Shown piece after piece: positions 50,108 to 61,000 of a DNA stretch of 64,000 nt. Every line of letters starts with the position of its first letter. Positions within the stretch are counted from its first letter, which is position 1. Made by a program: the position numbers and the translations under genes. Where the stretch lies: contig NZ_JARXZC010000020.1 of NCBI RefSeq assembly GCF_029894335.1, positions 62,001-126,000 of the forward strand. Reading direction: 5' to 3'. The stretch is from Kitasatospora sp. MAP5-34. GTDB lineage: Bacteria > Actinomycetota > Actinomycetes > Streptomycetales > Streptomycetaceae. Below the pieces are notes generated by a model, which ran no database searches, was not told the DNA's origin, and was given only the letters and a program-made list of their open reading frames with translations.

Positions 50108-52878
50108 GAGCTTCCTCCGATGAGTGAGAGGAACGCGTCCTCCAGGCGGCGGTGCGGCCCGGCGGTCTCGACCGGGACGCCGAGCCGGACCAGTTCCGCG
50201 ACCAGCTGACTGGCCGTCATACCGTCCAGCCGTACCAGCAGCCCGTGTTCGGCCACCGTCACGGCGCCGACACCCGTCAACTCCGCCGCCTTCTCCGCCG
50301 CCACGGCGAGTTCGTCCGGCCCGTACGAGGTGGGCGTGCCGACCAGCAGCAGCTCGCCCCCGCCGACGATCTCGGCGACGGCACCCGCGCTGACCAGCCG
50401 GCCACGGTCCATCACCACCAGGTGGGTACAGCTCTGTTCGACCTCGGAGAGCAGGTGGCTGGAGACGATGACGGTCCGTCCGGCCTCCGCGTAACGGATC
50501 ATCACCTCGCGCATCTCGCGGATCTGCGGCGGGTCGAGCCCGTTGGTCGGCTCGTCCAGGATCAGCAGGTCCGGCATACCGAGCATGGCCTGCGCGATGG
50601 CCAAGCGCTGGCGCATGCCCTGGGAGTAGGTGCGGACGGCGCGGTCCAGCGCCTCGCCGAGGTCGGCGATGGCGAGCGCCTCGTCGAAGTGGGCGTCCTC
50701 GGCCGGGCGGCCGGTGGCCTGCCAGTAGAGGTGCAGGTTGGCCCGGCCGGTGAGGTGCGGCAGGAAGCCCGCGCCCTCCACGAACGAGCCGACCCGGGAG
50801 AGTACGGGCGCGCCGGGGCGCACCGCGTGGCCGAACAGCCGGACCTCCCCCGCGTCCGGGCGGATCAGGCCCATCAGCATCCGCAGGGTGGTGGTCTTGC
50901 CGGCGCCGTTCGGGCCGAGCAGCCCGAGCACCTGGCCCTGCTCGACCCGGAAGGAGAGGTCGCGGACGGCGTACCGGTCGCTGGCGCCCCGGTAGCGCTT
51001 GCTCAGGCCGGTGATCTGCAGCGGGACGTCCGCGAGCGCGGGGTCGGCTGTGTCCGTCCTCCGACGACGGGTCAGGGTCAGCCCGGTCAGCCCCCGGCGG
51101 CCCAACAGCAGCGCCGCCGCCACGAGCACCGCCAGCAGCGGCAGCAGCCAGGTACGGGCGGGCAGCGCGGCCGCCTCGGTCTTCAGCCCGTCGACCGTCG
51201 GGGCGGCCAGCGGGCCGCTGACGGAGATCTTGTAGGTGGCGGGCTGTGCGGGCGAGGCGTACGCGAGGTCGGTGGAGGCCAGCACCAGGCGCAGCCGGTG
51301 CCCGGCGGGGAAGGTGTGGTCGACGGCCGGGAGGGCGATCCGGACGGTCCGGCCGCCGGGCGCGTCGGCGCCCGTCACCCGCAGCGGCGCGACCAGCTGC
51401 TGCGGCAGGGTCTGCTTGCCGTCCGGGCCGAGGTCGTAGAGCTTGGCGAAGAGCACCGCGTCCGGCCGGTCGGCCTGGACGTTCACCGAGACGGTGGGCG
51501 CACCGGTCAGGTTCAGCGGGGAGTCCAGCGGAGTGGACTCGAAACTCGCGTACTGGCCCGGGAAGTCGAGTGAGATCCCACCGCCGAGCGAGGCGAGCTG
51601 GGAGAGCGCGCCGATGCCGGGGAGGGTGGAGATGTTCGGCGGCGAGCCGCCAGGCGGGTTGGCGACGGCCTGTTCGCCGCCCTTGAGTTCGTACGTACGG
51701 GCGGCGGTGCCGGACAGGCCGGGGTAGCTGTTCGCGTCTGCGCCGCGCAGCACGGCCTGAAACCCGGTGGAGTCGACGCCACCGGCACGGGTGACCCGGA
51801 AGGCGGGGCCGGTGTCGTTGCCCGCGCCCTTCAGGTAGTGGTCGAACCAGGCCGTGACCCGGGAGTCCACCCGCGCGCTGCCCTCGGTACCGCCGTCGTG
51901 GCCACCGTTGAACCAGTCGACGCCGACGGGCGCGCCGTTGGCGGCCACGCCCTTGGCGATCGCGTCGCCCTGGTCCAGCGGGAAGAGCGAGTCCTGCTGC
52001 CCCTGCACCACCAGCGTGGGCACCTTGAGCCGGGCCGCGACCGAGGACGGGCTGGACCGTTCGAGCATCGCGACCGCGTCGGCGTCGGCGTGCCCGGTGG
52101 TGGCGACCCGGTTGTACATCGCGCAGAGCGAGTCCAGGAACCGGCCGCACCCGACCGGGCCGTCGGCCTGCGGGGCGTTGGTCCGACCCGTCAGGTCACC
52201 GGCCGAGCCGGTGGTGAAGAAGATCCCGGCCCAGAGCTTCTTGAACACCCCGTCCTCGGCCGTACCGCCCTTCACCCCCTGCGGGAAGAGCGCGTCCGCC
52301 AGGTTCCACCAGGTGATCTGGCTGGCCACGGCCTTGATCCGGGGGTCGTACGCGGCGGCGAGCAGCGCGGCCCCGCCGCCGTACGAGGCGCCCGTGATAC
52401 CGACTCTCGGGTCGCCAGGACCGTCCAGTTGGACCTCGGGGCGGGTGGCCAGCCAGTCGACCAGGTGCTTGACGTCCTCGATCTCGCGGTCGGGCGCGTC
52501 CAGTCCGATCTTGCCGGTGGAGTGCCCGAAGCCACGCGCGGACCAGGTGAGCACCGCGTACCCGGAGCGCGCCAGTTGTTCCGCGCGGTCACGTTCGTCG
52601 GCCTTGCTGCCGCCGAAACCGTGGGCGAGCAGGATCGCGGGGCGCGGAGTGCTGCCGGTGGTGAAGAACGAGGTGTCCAGGCTGATCTTCTGGCTGCTGC
52701 CCGGCGTCTCGGGCATGGCGAGGAAACGATCCTCCTCCCGGACCGCCACCTGTCCGGCGGCCGAGGCCACCGCCGCCACCCCGACTCCGGCGAGCAGCAA
52801 CAGGACCACCAGCGCAGCCGATGCCCGCCGCCTCGTCAGACCCGCGCGCCTGCGACGCAACCACCCACCCACGCTCAT
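50104..52878 (-). CDS. Alpha/beta hydrolase (CocE-type) fused to an ABC ATPase
   Basis: 924 residues. There is a membrane helix near the N-terminus (RASAALVVLLLLAGVGVAAV). Residues about 50-560 form a CocE/X-Pro-dipeptidase-like hydrolase with nucleophile Ser in GITGASYGGGAALLAA and His in FNGGHDGG. A second membrane helix (WLLPLLAVLVAAALLLG) precedes the ABC ATPase with Walker A GPNGAGKTT, signature YSQGMRQRL and Walker B LLILDEPTNG. The hydrolase is expected outside and the ATPase inside. This combination occurs in actinomycetes. The substrate is unknown. Confidence 0.9.
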   Translation of the reverse strand: MSVGGWLRRRRAGLTRRRASAALVVLLLLAGVGVAAVASAAGQVAVREEDRFLAMPETPGSSQKISLDTSFFTTGSTPRPAILLAHGFGGSKADERDRAEQLARSGYAVLTWSARGFGHSTGKIGLDAPDREIEDVKHLVDWLATRPEVQLDGPGDPRVGITGASYGGGAALLAAAYDPRIKAVASQITWWNLADALFPQGVKGGTAEDGVFKKLWAGIFFTTGSAGDLTGRTNAPQADGPVGCGRFLDSLCAMYNRVATTGHADADAVAMLERSSPSSVAARLKVPTLVVQGQQDSLFPLDQGDAIAKGVAANGAPVGVDWFNGGHDGGTEGSARVDSRVTAWFDHYLKGAGNDTGPAFRVTRAGGVDSTGFQAVLRGADANSYPGLSGTAARTYELKGGEQAVANPPGGSPPNISTLPGIGALSQLASLGGGISLDFPGQYASFESTPLDSPLNLTGAPTVSVNVQADRPDAVLFAKLYDLGPDGKQTLPQQLVAPLRVTGADAPGGRTVRIALPAVDHTFPAGHRLRLVLASTDLAYASPAQPATYKISVSGPLAAPTVDGLKTEAAALPARTWLLPLLAVLVAAALLLGRRGLTGLTLTRRRRTDTADPALADVPLQITGLSKRYRGASDRYAVRDLSFRVEQGQVLGLLGPNGAGKTTTLRMLMGLIRPDAGEVRLFGHAVRPGAPVLSRVGSFVEGAGFLPHLTGRANLHLYWQATGRPAEDAHFDEALAIADLGEALDRAVRTYSQGMRQRLAIAQAMLGMPDLLILDEPTNGLDPPQIREMREVMIRYAEAGRTVIVSSHLLSEVEQSCTHLVVMDRGRLVSAGAVAEIVGGGELLLVGTPTSYGPDELAVAAEKAAELTGVGAVTVAEHGLLVRLDGMTASQLVAELVRLGVPVETAGPHRRLEDAFLSLIGGSS

Positions 52879-52983
52879 GGATAACGACCCTATCCGCGCT
52901 CGACGTAGGAATCTTGTAAGCGGCCCCCTGTCCGCGCACCTGGGGCGTTGCCCACCGCGCCCGCTGCCGCCATAGTGCTTCGC

Positions 52984-53358
52984 ATGGCCTCTCTCGTACG
53001 ACACGTCACCATCGACTGCTCCGACGCCTACCGCCTCGGCGGCTTCTGGGCCGAGGTCCTCGACTCCGCGCTGAACGAGGACGACAAGCCCGGCGATCCG
53101 GAGGCACTGGTCGCCGCCGACGGCATCACGGTCCTCTTCATCACCGTCCCGGACGCCAAGACGGTCAAGAACCGGGTGCACTTCGACCTCCAGCCGAAGG
53201 ACCGCACCCGCGACCAGGAGGTCGAACGCCTCCTCGCCCTGGGCGCCACCCTGGTCGCCGACCTGCGCAACCCCGACGGCACCGGCTGGGTCACCCTCGC
53301 CGACCCGGAGGGCAACGAGTTCTGCGTCGAGCGCAGCGCCGCCGAGCGCGCGGCCTGA
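52984..53358 (+). CDS. VOC-family (glyoxalase-like) protein
   Basis: 124 residues. Two beta-alpha-beta-beta-beta units. It opens MASLVRHVTIDCSDAYRLGG and ends in VTLADPEGNEFCVERS with the Glu of the metal site. VHFDLQPKDR carries a His at a ligand position. May be a resistance, dioxygenase or glyoxalase-like protein. Confidence 0.88.
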   Translation: MASLVRHVTIDCSDAYRLGGFWAEVLDSALNEDDKPGDPEALVAADGITVLFITVPDAKTVKNRVHFDLQPKDRTRDQEVERLLALGATLVADLRNPDGTGWVTLADPEGNEFCVERSAAERAA

Positions 53359-53411
53359 CCCGCGTCCCCGGCCGATCCTGAGCACCTGTCTCGGCGCGTA
53401 CCTCCAGGCGC

Positions 53412-53738
53412 TCAGCCGGCGGTGATCGTGAAGTTGCTCCCGTTGCGCGGGCCGAGCCGGGCCGTCAGGCGTACGACGGCGGTCGAGCCGTCGACGGTGA
53501 TCTCCGTCCGCCCGATCCCCAGCCGGGCGGCCCGCTGCCCGCGATAGCGGAAGTAGACGCTGATCCGGTGCGGGCCGGTCCCGACCGGCAGTTCGGTCGC
53601 ACCCCAGGCCGTCACGGTCTCGGACCCGTCGAGCTCGATCACCGGCCTGGTGAAAGCGCGGTGAAACGGCAGTGCGATCAGCGACGGACGGATGTCGACA
53701 ATCAGCTTCGCCATGGTTTCTGACACATCCTCAAGCAT
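53412..53738 (-). CDS. Small beta-rich protein of unknown function
   Basis: 108 residues. The repeated strands KLIVDIRPSLIALPF, VTAWGATELPVGTG and HRISVYFRYRGQRAARLGIG suggest a beta-sandwich with no signal peptide. The ATG with GGGGGAG upstream is taken; an alternative start is the ATG eight codons later (MAKLIVDI). Similar proteins occur in streptomycetes without assigned function. Confidence 0.65.
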   Translation of the reverse strand: MLEDVSETMAKLIVDIRPSLIALPFHRAFTRPVIELDGSETVTAWGATELPVGTGPHRISVYFRYRGQRAARLGIGRTEITVDGSTAVVRLTARLGPRNGSNFTITAG

Positions 53739-54002
53739 TCCACTCCCCCGGGACACCCCGCACAGGGATCTTCGATCATCAGTTCGGCCAAGATCCAACC
53801 TAGCAGCGCTGACGATGCGTCACCCTTGCGCCCCCGCAAGCCGATCGCAAAGATCGCGCCAACAGCGACGCCGAGGTGGAAGTGACGATCATTCAGCCGA
53901 CCGGCCATCACCAGGGTCTCGCTACCGCCCGGCAGCCGGAGTCCGGCAAATCTGCGCGATATGGTGCAAAAGACCCCGGAGTCGATCCCGTCGAGGTGCC
54001 CC

Positions 54003-55022
54003 GTGCTCTGGCCGCTGTTCACGCTCCTCGCCGTCGCCGCAGCGACCCTGCTGGTCGGCTGGACGGTGGACCAGACCCTGCAACGGGTCGCGGCCCGGCA
54101 TCCCGACGTACCGGTCTGGCCGCTGCTGCGGCGCTGCCGGGTCCCGTTGCAGCTGGTGGTGTCGACGGGGTTGCTGCTCGGCCTGCGCCCGCTGGAGCGG
54201 CTGCTCGACCTGCACGGCGACACGCTCCGGCACGGCCTGCTGCTGGTGCTGATCGCGAGCCTGGGCTGGCTGACCGTCAGGGTCGTCGCGGCGGGGATCG
54301 AAGCGGGCTTCAGGCGGTACGAGACGACAGCAGGCGACCCGGCCAGGGTGCAGCGGGTGCGGACGCAGGTCGGGATGCTGCGGCGAGTGGTCAGCGCGGT
54401 GATCGCGGTGGTCACGGTGGCCGTGATGCTGCTGACCTTCGCGGCGATGCGAGCCATCGGCGCCAGCCTGCTCGCCTCGGCCGGACTGCTCACCGTGGTG
54501 GCCGGTATCGCCGCCCAGTCCACCCTCGGGAACTTCTTTGCCGGTCTGCAGATCGCCTTCGGCGACACCGTCCGGATCGGTGACACCGTGGTGGTCGAGG
54601 GCCAGCAGGGCACGGTCGAAGAGATCACCCTCGCCTACCTGGTGGTACGCCTGTGGGACTACCGCCGCCTGATCCTGCCGGTCTCGTACTTCGTCAGCAG
54701 GCCCTTCGAGAACTGGACCCGCAAACACCCCGGCCTGCTCGCCTGGGTGGTCCTGCACCTCGACCACACCACCCCCGTCGACCAGCTCCGCGCCGCCCTG
54801 CACGAGCAGCTCCGGGCCACCCCGCTCTGGGACGGCGACGAGTGGTCGCTCGTCGTCACCGACACCACCCCGACCACCCTGGTGGTCCGGGCCGCCATGA
54901 CGGCCCGGACCACCGACGACGCGGCGGCGCTGCGCTTCGCCGTCCGCGAGCACCTGATCGCCTACCTGCGCGACGAGCACCCGTACGCACTACCGCGCGT
55001 GCGTACGGGTGAGGCCCGCTGA
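54003..55022 (+). CDS. MscS-family mechanosensitive channel
   Basis: 339 residues. Membrane segments near residues 1-20, 50-75, 85-105, and 120-190. The pore helix and signature read SLLASAGLLTVVAGIAAQST then LGNFFAGLQIAFGDTVRIGD. The cytosolic beta-domain and alpha/beta domain follow. The GTG with GAGG six bases upstream is preferred over the ATG at 53961, which has no ribosome site. Opens under osmotic stress to release solutes. Confidence 0.9.
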   Translation: MLWPLFTLLAVAAATLLVGWTVDQTLQRVAARHPDVPVWPLLRRCRVPLQLVVSTGLLLGLRPLERLLDLHGDTLRHGLLLVLIASLGWLTVRVVAAGIEAGFRRYETTAGDPARVQRVRTQVGMLRRVVSAVIAVVTVAVMLLTFAAMRAIGASLLASAGLLTVVAGIAAQSTLGNFFAGLQIAFGDTVRIGDTVVVEGQQGTVEEITLAYLVVRLWDYRRLILPVSYFVSRPFENWTRKHPGLLAWVVLHLDHTTPVDQLRAALHEQLRATPLWDGDEWSLVVTDTTPTTLVVRAAMTARTTDDAAALRFAVREHLIAYLRDEHPYALPRVRTGEAR

Positions 55023-55050
55023 GGGGCTGTGGGCGAGCCGGCTGCCGGTC

Positions 55051-58000
55051 CTACCAGGGCTGGTCCGGGTGGCCGGCCGCCCAGGAGTTCCTGACCTCGT
55101 CGAGCGTGATCACCTGCCCACGGCTCACGTTCGCCGCTCCCTGGTAGTAGAAGGCGAGCCGCTCCAGGGCGTGCGCCGCGTCCTGCGGCCGGTCGGACGC
55201 CTGCACCTGGCCCAGGAGCTGGTGGAGCTCGCCGGCCATGTCCGGCGCCGCCTTCTCGGTGCCGAAGTGGCCGACGGTGTACTCGTCGCGGACGCCCCCC
55301 GGCCCGGCCCAGACCTGGGCGACGGCCGCCTGGCCGTCGGCTCCGAAGGCCGTGTTCAGACCGCCCTCCCACCGCAGCGGGCCCTCGAGGTAGAGCACCG
55401 ACGCCTGCCACGGGAGCGGGTTGGCCCGCCCGGTGGTGCGGACCACGCCGAAGTTCTTGTTGTTGAAGGTCTGCGCGGCAACCAGGTTGACGGCCTCGGC
55501 GTCGACCGTCCCGAGCCGCCCGGCGAGGTGCTGCCAGCCCTGGTAGGCCATCCCCAGCTCAGCCGGGCTCATCTTGAACGCGGCGGCCCCGTCGAAGTGG
55601 CTGGCGAGCACCCGGGGCGGATTCGGGCCGTCCACGAACGGCAGCTCGCCACCGGCAGTGGCCTTCCCCTGGATCGGGTCGGCGAAGGACGTCTGGGGCA
55701 TCAACTGGTGGATGGCCACGAACTTCTCCACCGCACCCCCCATCGCCCCGGCCCAGTCGTGCGGCGCTTGCGGCAGCTGCTGGATCTGCGCCCGCAGATC
55801 CAGCAGCTGCCCAGCCTGCGGGTGGCCGTCCGGCAGGGTGCCACCCATCCGGTTGATCTGGTCCGTCAGCCAACCGGAGAGCTCCGCCCTCGGCTGGCCC
55901 TCGAACGACTGCAAGGCCTGCTTGAACATCGACCAGGACGCCGTGTGGGACTCCTGGTTGGGCGCGAACTGCGTCGGCGGCCGGTCGTCGGCCAGCGCCA
56001 TGGGGCCTAGCGTGTCCCCGTTCCCGCCCAACGTGACGTGCGCGACGTAGCCGTCGTGCCCGCCGTACAGCGCCGTCAGCTCCTGGCGGAGCGCCAACGG
56101 CGCCACCGTGGTCGGGGCCACATCCACTTGGTGGCCGATCCGCGCCGACAGCTGCTGGACGAACTCGGGCTCGTGCCGCTGCATGTACTCGGGGTAGGCC
56201 CGCCGCATGCTCCGCACCAGGTGGTCGGCAGACTGCCTCACCCCTTCCGGCGACAGCGAGGCCCCTGCCCGCGCGTCGAACATCTTGTCCAGGACCTCCT
56301 TCATGGCCGGCCGGCCCGGGTGGTCGGGCAGGTGCGGTGCCGCGATGATGGCGCTCTGGTAGTCGCTCAGGTTCTTCAGCATCGCCGCCTCACCGTGGCC
56401 GTCCGCCGATCCCACGTTGTACGTGGCGAACGAGGTCAGTTGGGACAGCTCGACGTACCCGGACACCCGCTCGGCGACGAGGTGCTGCCACTCCTGCGGC
56501 GAGAGGTGACCCGGGTCGGCCAGCGGCTGCAGCCGGGCCACCAGCTCGTTCCACCGCGCCATGACCCTCGGGTTCGAGGCCTGCTGCTGGGGCGGGAAGT
56601 TCTGCAGGTGCGCGATCTCCGGCTCCAGATCGTTCAGCACCTCCCTGACGGTACGGCCTGCCATCCCCGCGATGGCCCGGCGCTGGAGCGCCCAGGGCAC
56701 GGTGTGGGACTTCTGCTTCGGCTCGAACCGCGTCATCGGACGGTCGTCGGCAACCCGGACAGCCTCCAATCGGACCTGGTCGGCGTTGACCGGCCCGACC
56801 AGCCCGTCCTGGACCCGGACCCGGGTCGACGCCGACAGCGGGGCCCCGAACTCGGGCGCGTCCTTACCGAACATGGCCGGGTCGTGGACGCCGCCCGGGA
56901 CGCCGTGCCCTTGCGGGTCGGTGGTGGCCGCCCAGACGTGGTCGCTGTTGCCGAAGCGTGGGGGGATCGGCTGCTCGTGGACGGTCTTGATCGAACCGGT
57001 GGAGGGGTCGGCCCAGCGCAGGACGCCGTCCTGACCGTGGATCAGGGCGAGGGCGTGGCCCTCCTGGCCCTGCTTGCCGAGCAGGACGGTGGAGAAGGTG
57101 CCCGGACCGCCCTCGTGGACCTGCTTGATCACGGCCTCGATGCCCTGCTTGCCGTCGCCGAAGGAGCGCGGGGACTCCGAACGCTTCAGCAGGGTCCAGG
57201 CGGCATCGGCCTCCGGACGGCCCGTCAGCGGGATGTCGGACGGACGCGGCTTCCCGTAGTGGGTGTCCCGCAGGGCCTCCGCGGCCTCCAGGCAGCTGTG
57301 CAGACTGCTGCCGTCGGCGGCCCCCTCGTGCGGGTTGACGGCCTTGAGCAGCTTCTCGGTCAGCTCCGGGTAGGGCTGCCTACCGGTGAGCTGCTCGATC
57401 TCCTGCTTCTGCTTGTCCGTGGGCGGCTTGAGGCCCCGGGCCTCGCGGACCGCCAAGGTGTCCTCATACGCCCTGATGCGCGAGAACTTGGCCTCCGACT
57501 CACCGTGCGCGTTGCGCCCACGGCCGCCCTCCTCCAGGCGCGACGTCTTCTGCTCCGTCGGCTCGTCGTCGCCTGCCTTGCGCTTGAGGTTCCGCTGCTC
57601 GGGCGCGGGACGCGGCGTCCCGTGCTCGGTGCTCTCGGGGCGCACCGGGCCGAACCGCAGCTCCTGGCTCGGCGGCGGAGGTGCGGGCTGGTCCTCCGGC
57701 CGGGGGCGGTTCTCCTCCGGGCGGATCTCCCCCGGGCGGCTCGGCGGCGGGGGCGAGGACAGGTCGTCTCCGCCCGGGTGGGTGGCGTCGAGGTGGATCT
57801 CCTCGTCGAGGCTCCTGCCCTTGTCCACCGAGTCGACGGGCTCGCTGCCCGTCGGCCGGGCCTTCGGCGGCGGCGGGGGAACGTCGCGGCGCGGGGTGCT
57901 CGCGGGCGGGGGTGGCGGCGGGGTGGACGAAGGCCGGGCGACCTGGGGACGCTTGGAGTCCTGGACGGCCTCCTCGTCGACGCTGGTCATCGAGACGTCC

Positions 58001-61000
58001 GACAGCGTCCGCTTGAGCGGGCCGGGGGCTCCGCCGGGCTGGGTCGAGTCGACCTCCATCGGGGTCGCCGTATCCGTACGCGGCGGCCCGTTGGGGTTGA
58101 GGCGGTCCACGACATCCTGGTGGAGCGGGGTGTCCGAAGCCTTGGCGTCGAGGTTCCCGGAGGAGGACACCGGAATCCGGCCGTGCAACGGCGGCTCAGC
58201 GGGGTGCTGAGCCGACGGCGACGGATCGAGTGACATGGCCGAGGAGTCCGTCGAAGGCGGTGGCGTCGTGTCCTTCGCGTGGTCCGGCAACGGGACGTCG
58301 AAAAGCTCGCGGAGGTACGCCACCCGGTCGCGGGTGCTGGTGACGTCGTGCAGGTCCTGCTGCGTCTTGGGCCGCATCATCTCCCGCAGCGAGACCGGCG
58401 CCAGTCCGGCTCGCTCGAGGATGCCGAGGCTGTCGATCACGGCAGCGGTGTGCGGGGTGTTGAGAACCTCCGGCGGCAGCTGTCCATGGGCCACCGCCGT
58501 GAGGAGATCGGGATCCCGGGTGATGTGCGGGTCGAGCAAGTTGCTGATCCACTGATTTGCTTCGTCGTTACCGAAGCGCAGGTTGGACGTGCTGTTGGAC
58601 AGCCTCTCGGTGATCTCCGAGATCAGGTCCGGGAGTTGGGACGCCTTGGTCTTCTTGTCGAGTGCCTCCGCGAAGAGCGCGTCCGGGTGCAGTTCTCCCG
58701 GGCCGGCGTGCGCGTAGGCGCCGCCGTACTGTCCGCTGATCGTCTCCAGGTGCTCAGTAGCCCGATCCGCCAACTCCTGTTCCGTCGGCGCGACCGCACC
58801 GTCGACCGGGTTCGCCTTCTGGGCGTCGTCGAAGCTCTTCCGCGCAGCCTCGAGGTGCTCCTGAGCGGTCCTGTCGGCGGTGGCGATCTCGGCGTCGTGC
58901 AGTCGGCCCCGCTCCGCGCCGAGGCGGTCGGAGATAGCCTTGAAATCCCCGGGTGCGGGCCGTGGGCCATTGGGGTCACGAAGCGCCTGCGCCTGGTCGG
59001 CAAGCTGCTTGCTCAGGCCGGTGTCAGGATGGCCCGCCTGACGGAAGGTGTCCGACAGGTTGGCCAATTGGTCGGCAAGCGCCTTGCGGTCATCCGGGTG
59101 GCTCAGGTCCAGGCCCCCCTCCTGACCCCGCGTCAGCGTCGCGACGGCGTCGTCGATACTGCGGCCCCCGGTCAGTCCGTTGACCAACGCGAGATCCGCA
59201 AGCCCCTTCTCCTTGACGGCCTCGTGCAGCTTGGCGAACTCCTCCTTGACGGTGTTGAGGTCGGCACCGCCGGAGCTGAACTTGTCGACCGCCTGGCCGA
59301 CCTGGTCAAGGTGCTCCCCGACCCGGTCGCCGAACTTCTGCGGGTCGAGCTGCTCACGCAGCGTCTCGAGCGAGGCGCGCGCGGAAGCCGCATCGGTCAC
59401 CTCGTGGGCCGCCTCAAGGCTCGGGCCCAGCTCGTGATCCCCGTAGAGGGTACCGAAGTCGGGCTCGCCGTTCCTCAGCTGATCAAGGTCTCGGCGGAGC
59501 AGCGCGCTGGACTCCTCCGTCCGGAACAGCCTGGCCGCACCCTGACCGTCGTACTCCGGATTCTTCTTGTCGCTGACCAACACCCGGTGAGCGTCAGGGG
59601 CAACGACGGACGTGAACTCGCTGAAGGAACCGAGTGCTTCCTTGCGTCCCGCGTCGTCCAGCGAGCGGGCCTTGAAGACTGCGGACACCACGTACTTGTG
59701 CAGCATGGTGTCGGCAATGATGTGGTTGCGGTTCACATCGGCGGCGCTCACACGAAGCTTGCCGTCCGGGCTCTCGAGCCAGGCCTGACGGACAGCCTCA
59801 GCGTGCGGGTCGGTGCGCAGCGGCCCCGACTCCAGGTCGGCGAAGTGCTCCTCGTAGACCTCGTGCACCCGGCTGCGCCAGTCGGCGGGGATGGCTTCGG
59901 CCTTCCGCTTGAGCTCGCCCTCCGGCAGGTCCTTGGCCCGGCTGAGCACGTCGAGGAGCAGCCCCTTGCGCTGCTCGTGCTGCGCCAGCAGAGCGTAGCT
60001 GTCGTCGTCGGACAGGGAGTCCCTGCCGTAGTCCTTCAGCTTGGAGAGCTGGGTCCTGAACTCGTCGTTGTCACCAAGGTGGTCCTTGACCGCGTCGAGG
60101 CTCTTGCCCTTGGCCACCGAGGCGACGGGCTTGCTGCCCTTGCTGCCTGTCGGCTTGGCCTTCGGGGGCGGCGGCGGAACATCGCGCCGCGCGGAACTCG
60201 CGCGCGGCGGCGGGGGAACATCGCGGCGCGGGGTGCTCGCGGGCGGGGGCGGCGGCGGGCTGGCGGTGACGTTGAGTTTCTTGAAGTCCGGCAGGGACAG
60301 GTCGTCGTCACTGGCCATCGAGACGTCCGAGAGGTTGCGCTTGAGCGCCCCGGGGCCGCCGGTGGGCGGGGCCGGGTCGACCTCCATCGACTCGTCGTCC
60401 GACTCGTGCGGCGCCGAGTCGACCTCCATCGAGGACGGCGGGTCGACGTGCGGCGGTCCGTCCGGGTTGAGGGCGTCCACCCGGTCCTGCGGGAGCGGGT
60501 TGGGGTCGGGGCGGTTTTTGATCTCTCCCGAGGACGAGACCGGGATCTTGCCGTAGACGGGGGTGGTGGTGTCGGTCGGGTCCGGAACGCCGTGCTGTTT
60601 CCTGACGTCCTTTGAGCGGTCCGCAGTGCTCGGGTCGATGTGCAGGTCCTGATGGGTCTGCGGAGCCATCATTTCGCCCAGCTCCTTGGGGACGAGCTTG
60701 GCGTCCTCCAGGACTGACAGGCCGCGCAGCACCTCCCTGGTGTGCGGCGTGTACAGGACCTCGGGCGGCAACTGCTCGTGCGCGACCGCCGTGAGCAGCT
60801 CCTCGTCGTGGGTCATGTGCGGATCCAGGAAGTTCTGAATCCACTGGTTGCTCTCCTTGTCGCCCATCCGCAGGTTGGACGTGCTGTTCGAGAGCATCGT
60901 GGTGATCTCGGCGATCCTCGCGGGGACCTCGGCGGCCGGAGCCTTGAGCGCCTCCTCGAACAGGGTGGCCGGGTGCTTGGCACCCGGACGCGAGCGGGCG

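Noticed and set aside
49256..52150. 964-codon frame joining permease and hydrolase
   Set aside because: It is a read-through frame. Ribosome site and GTGA overlap define the permease start at 50107.
56038..58233. 731-codon plus-strand frame within the giant gene
   Set aside because: Antisense shadow without domain or ribosome site; the minus-strand frame shows motifs and repeats.
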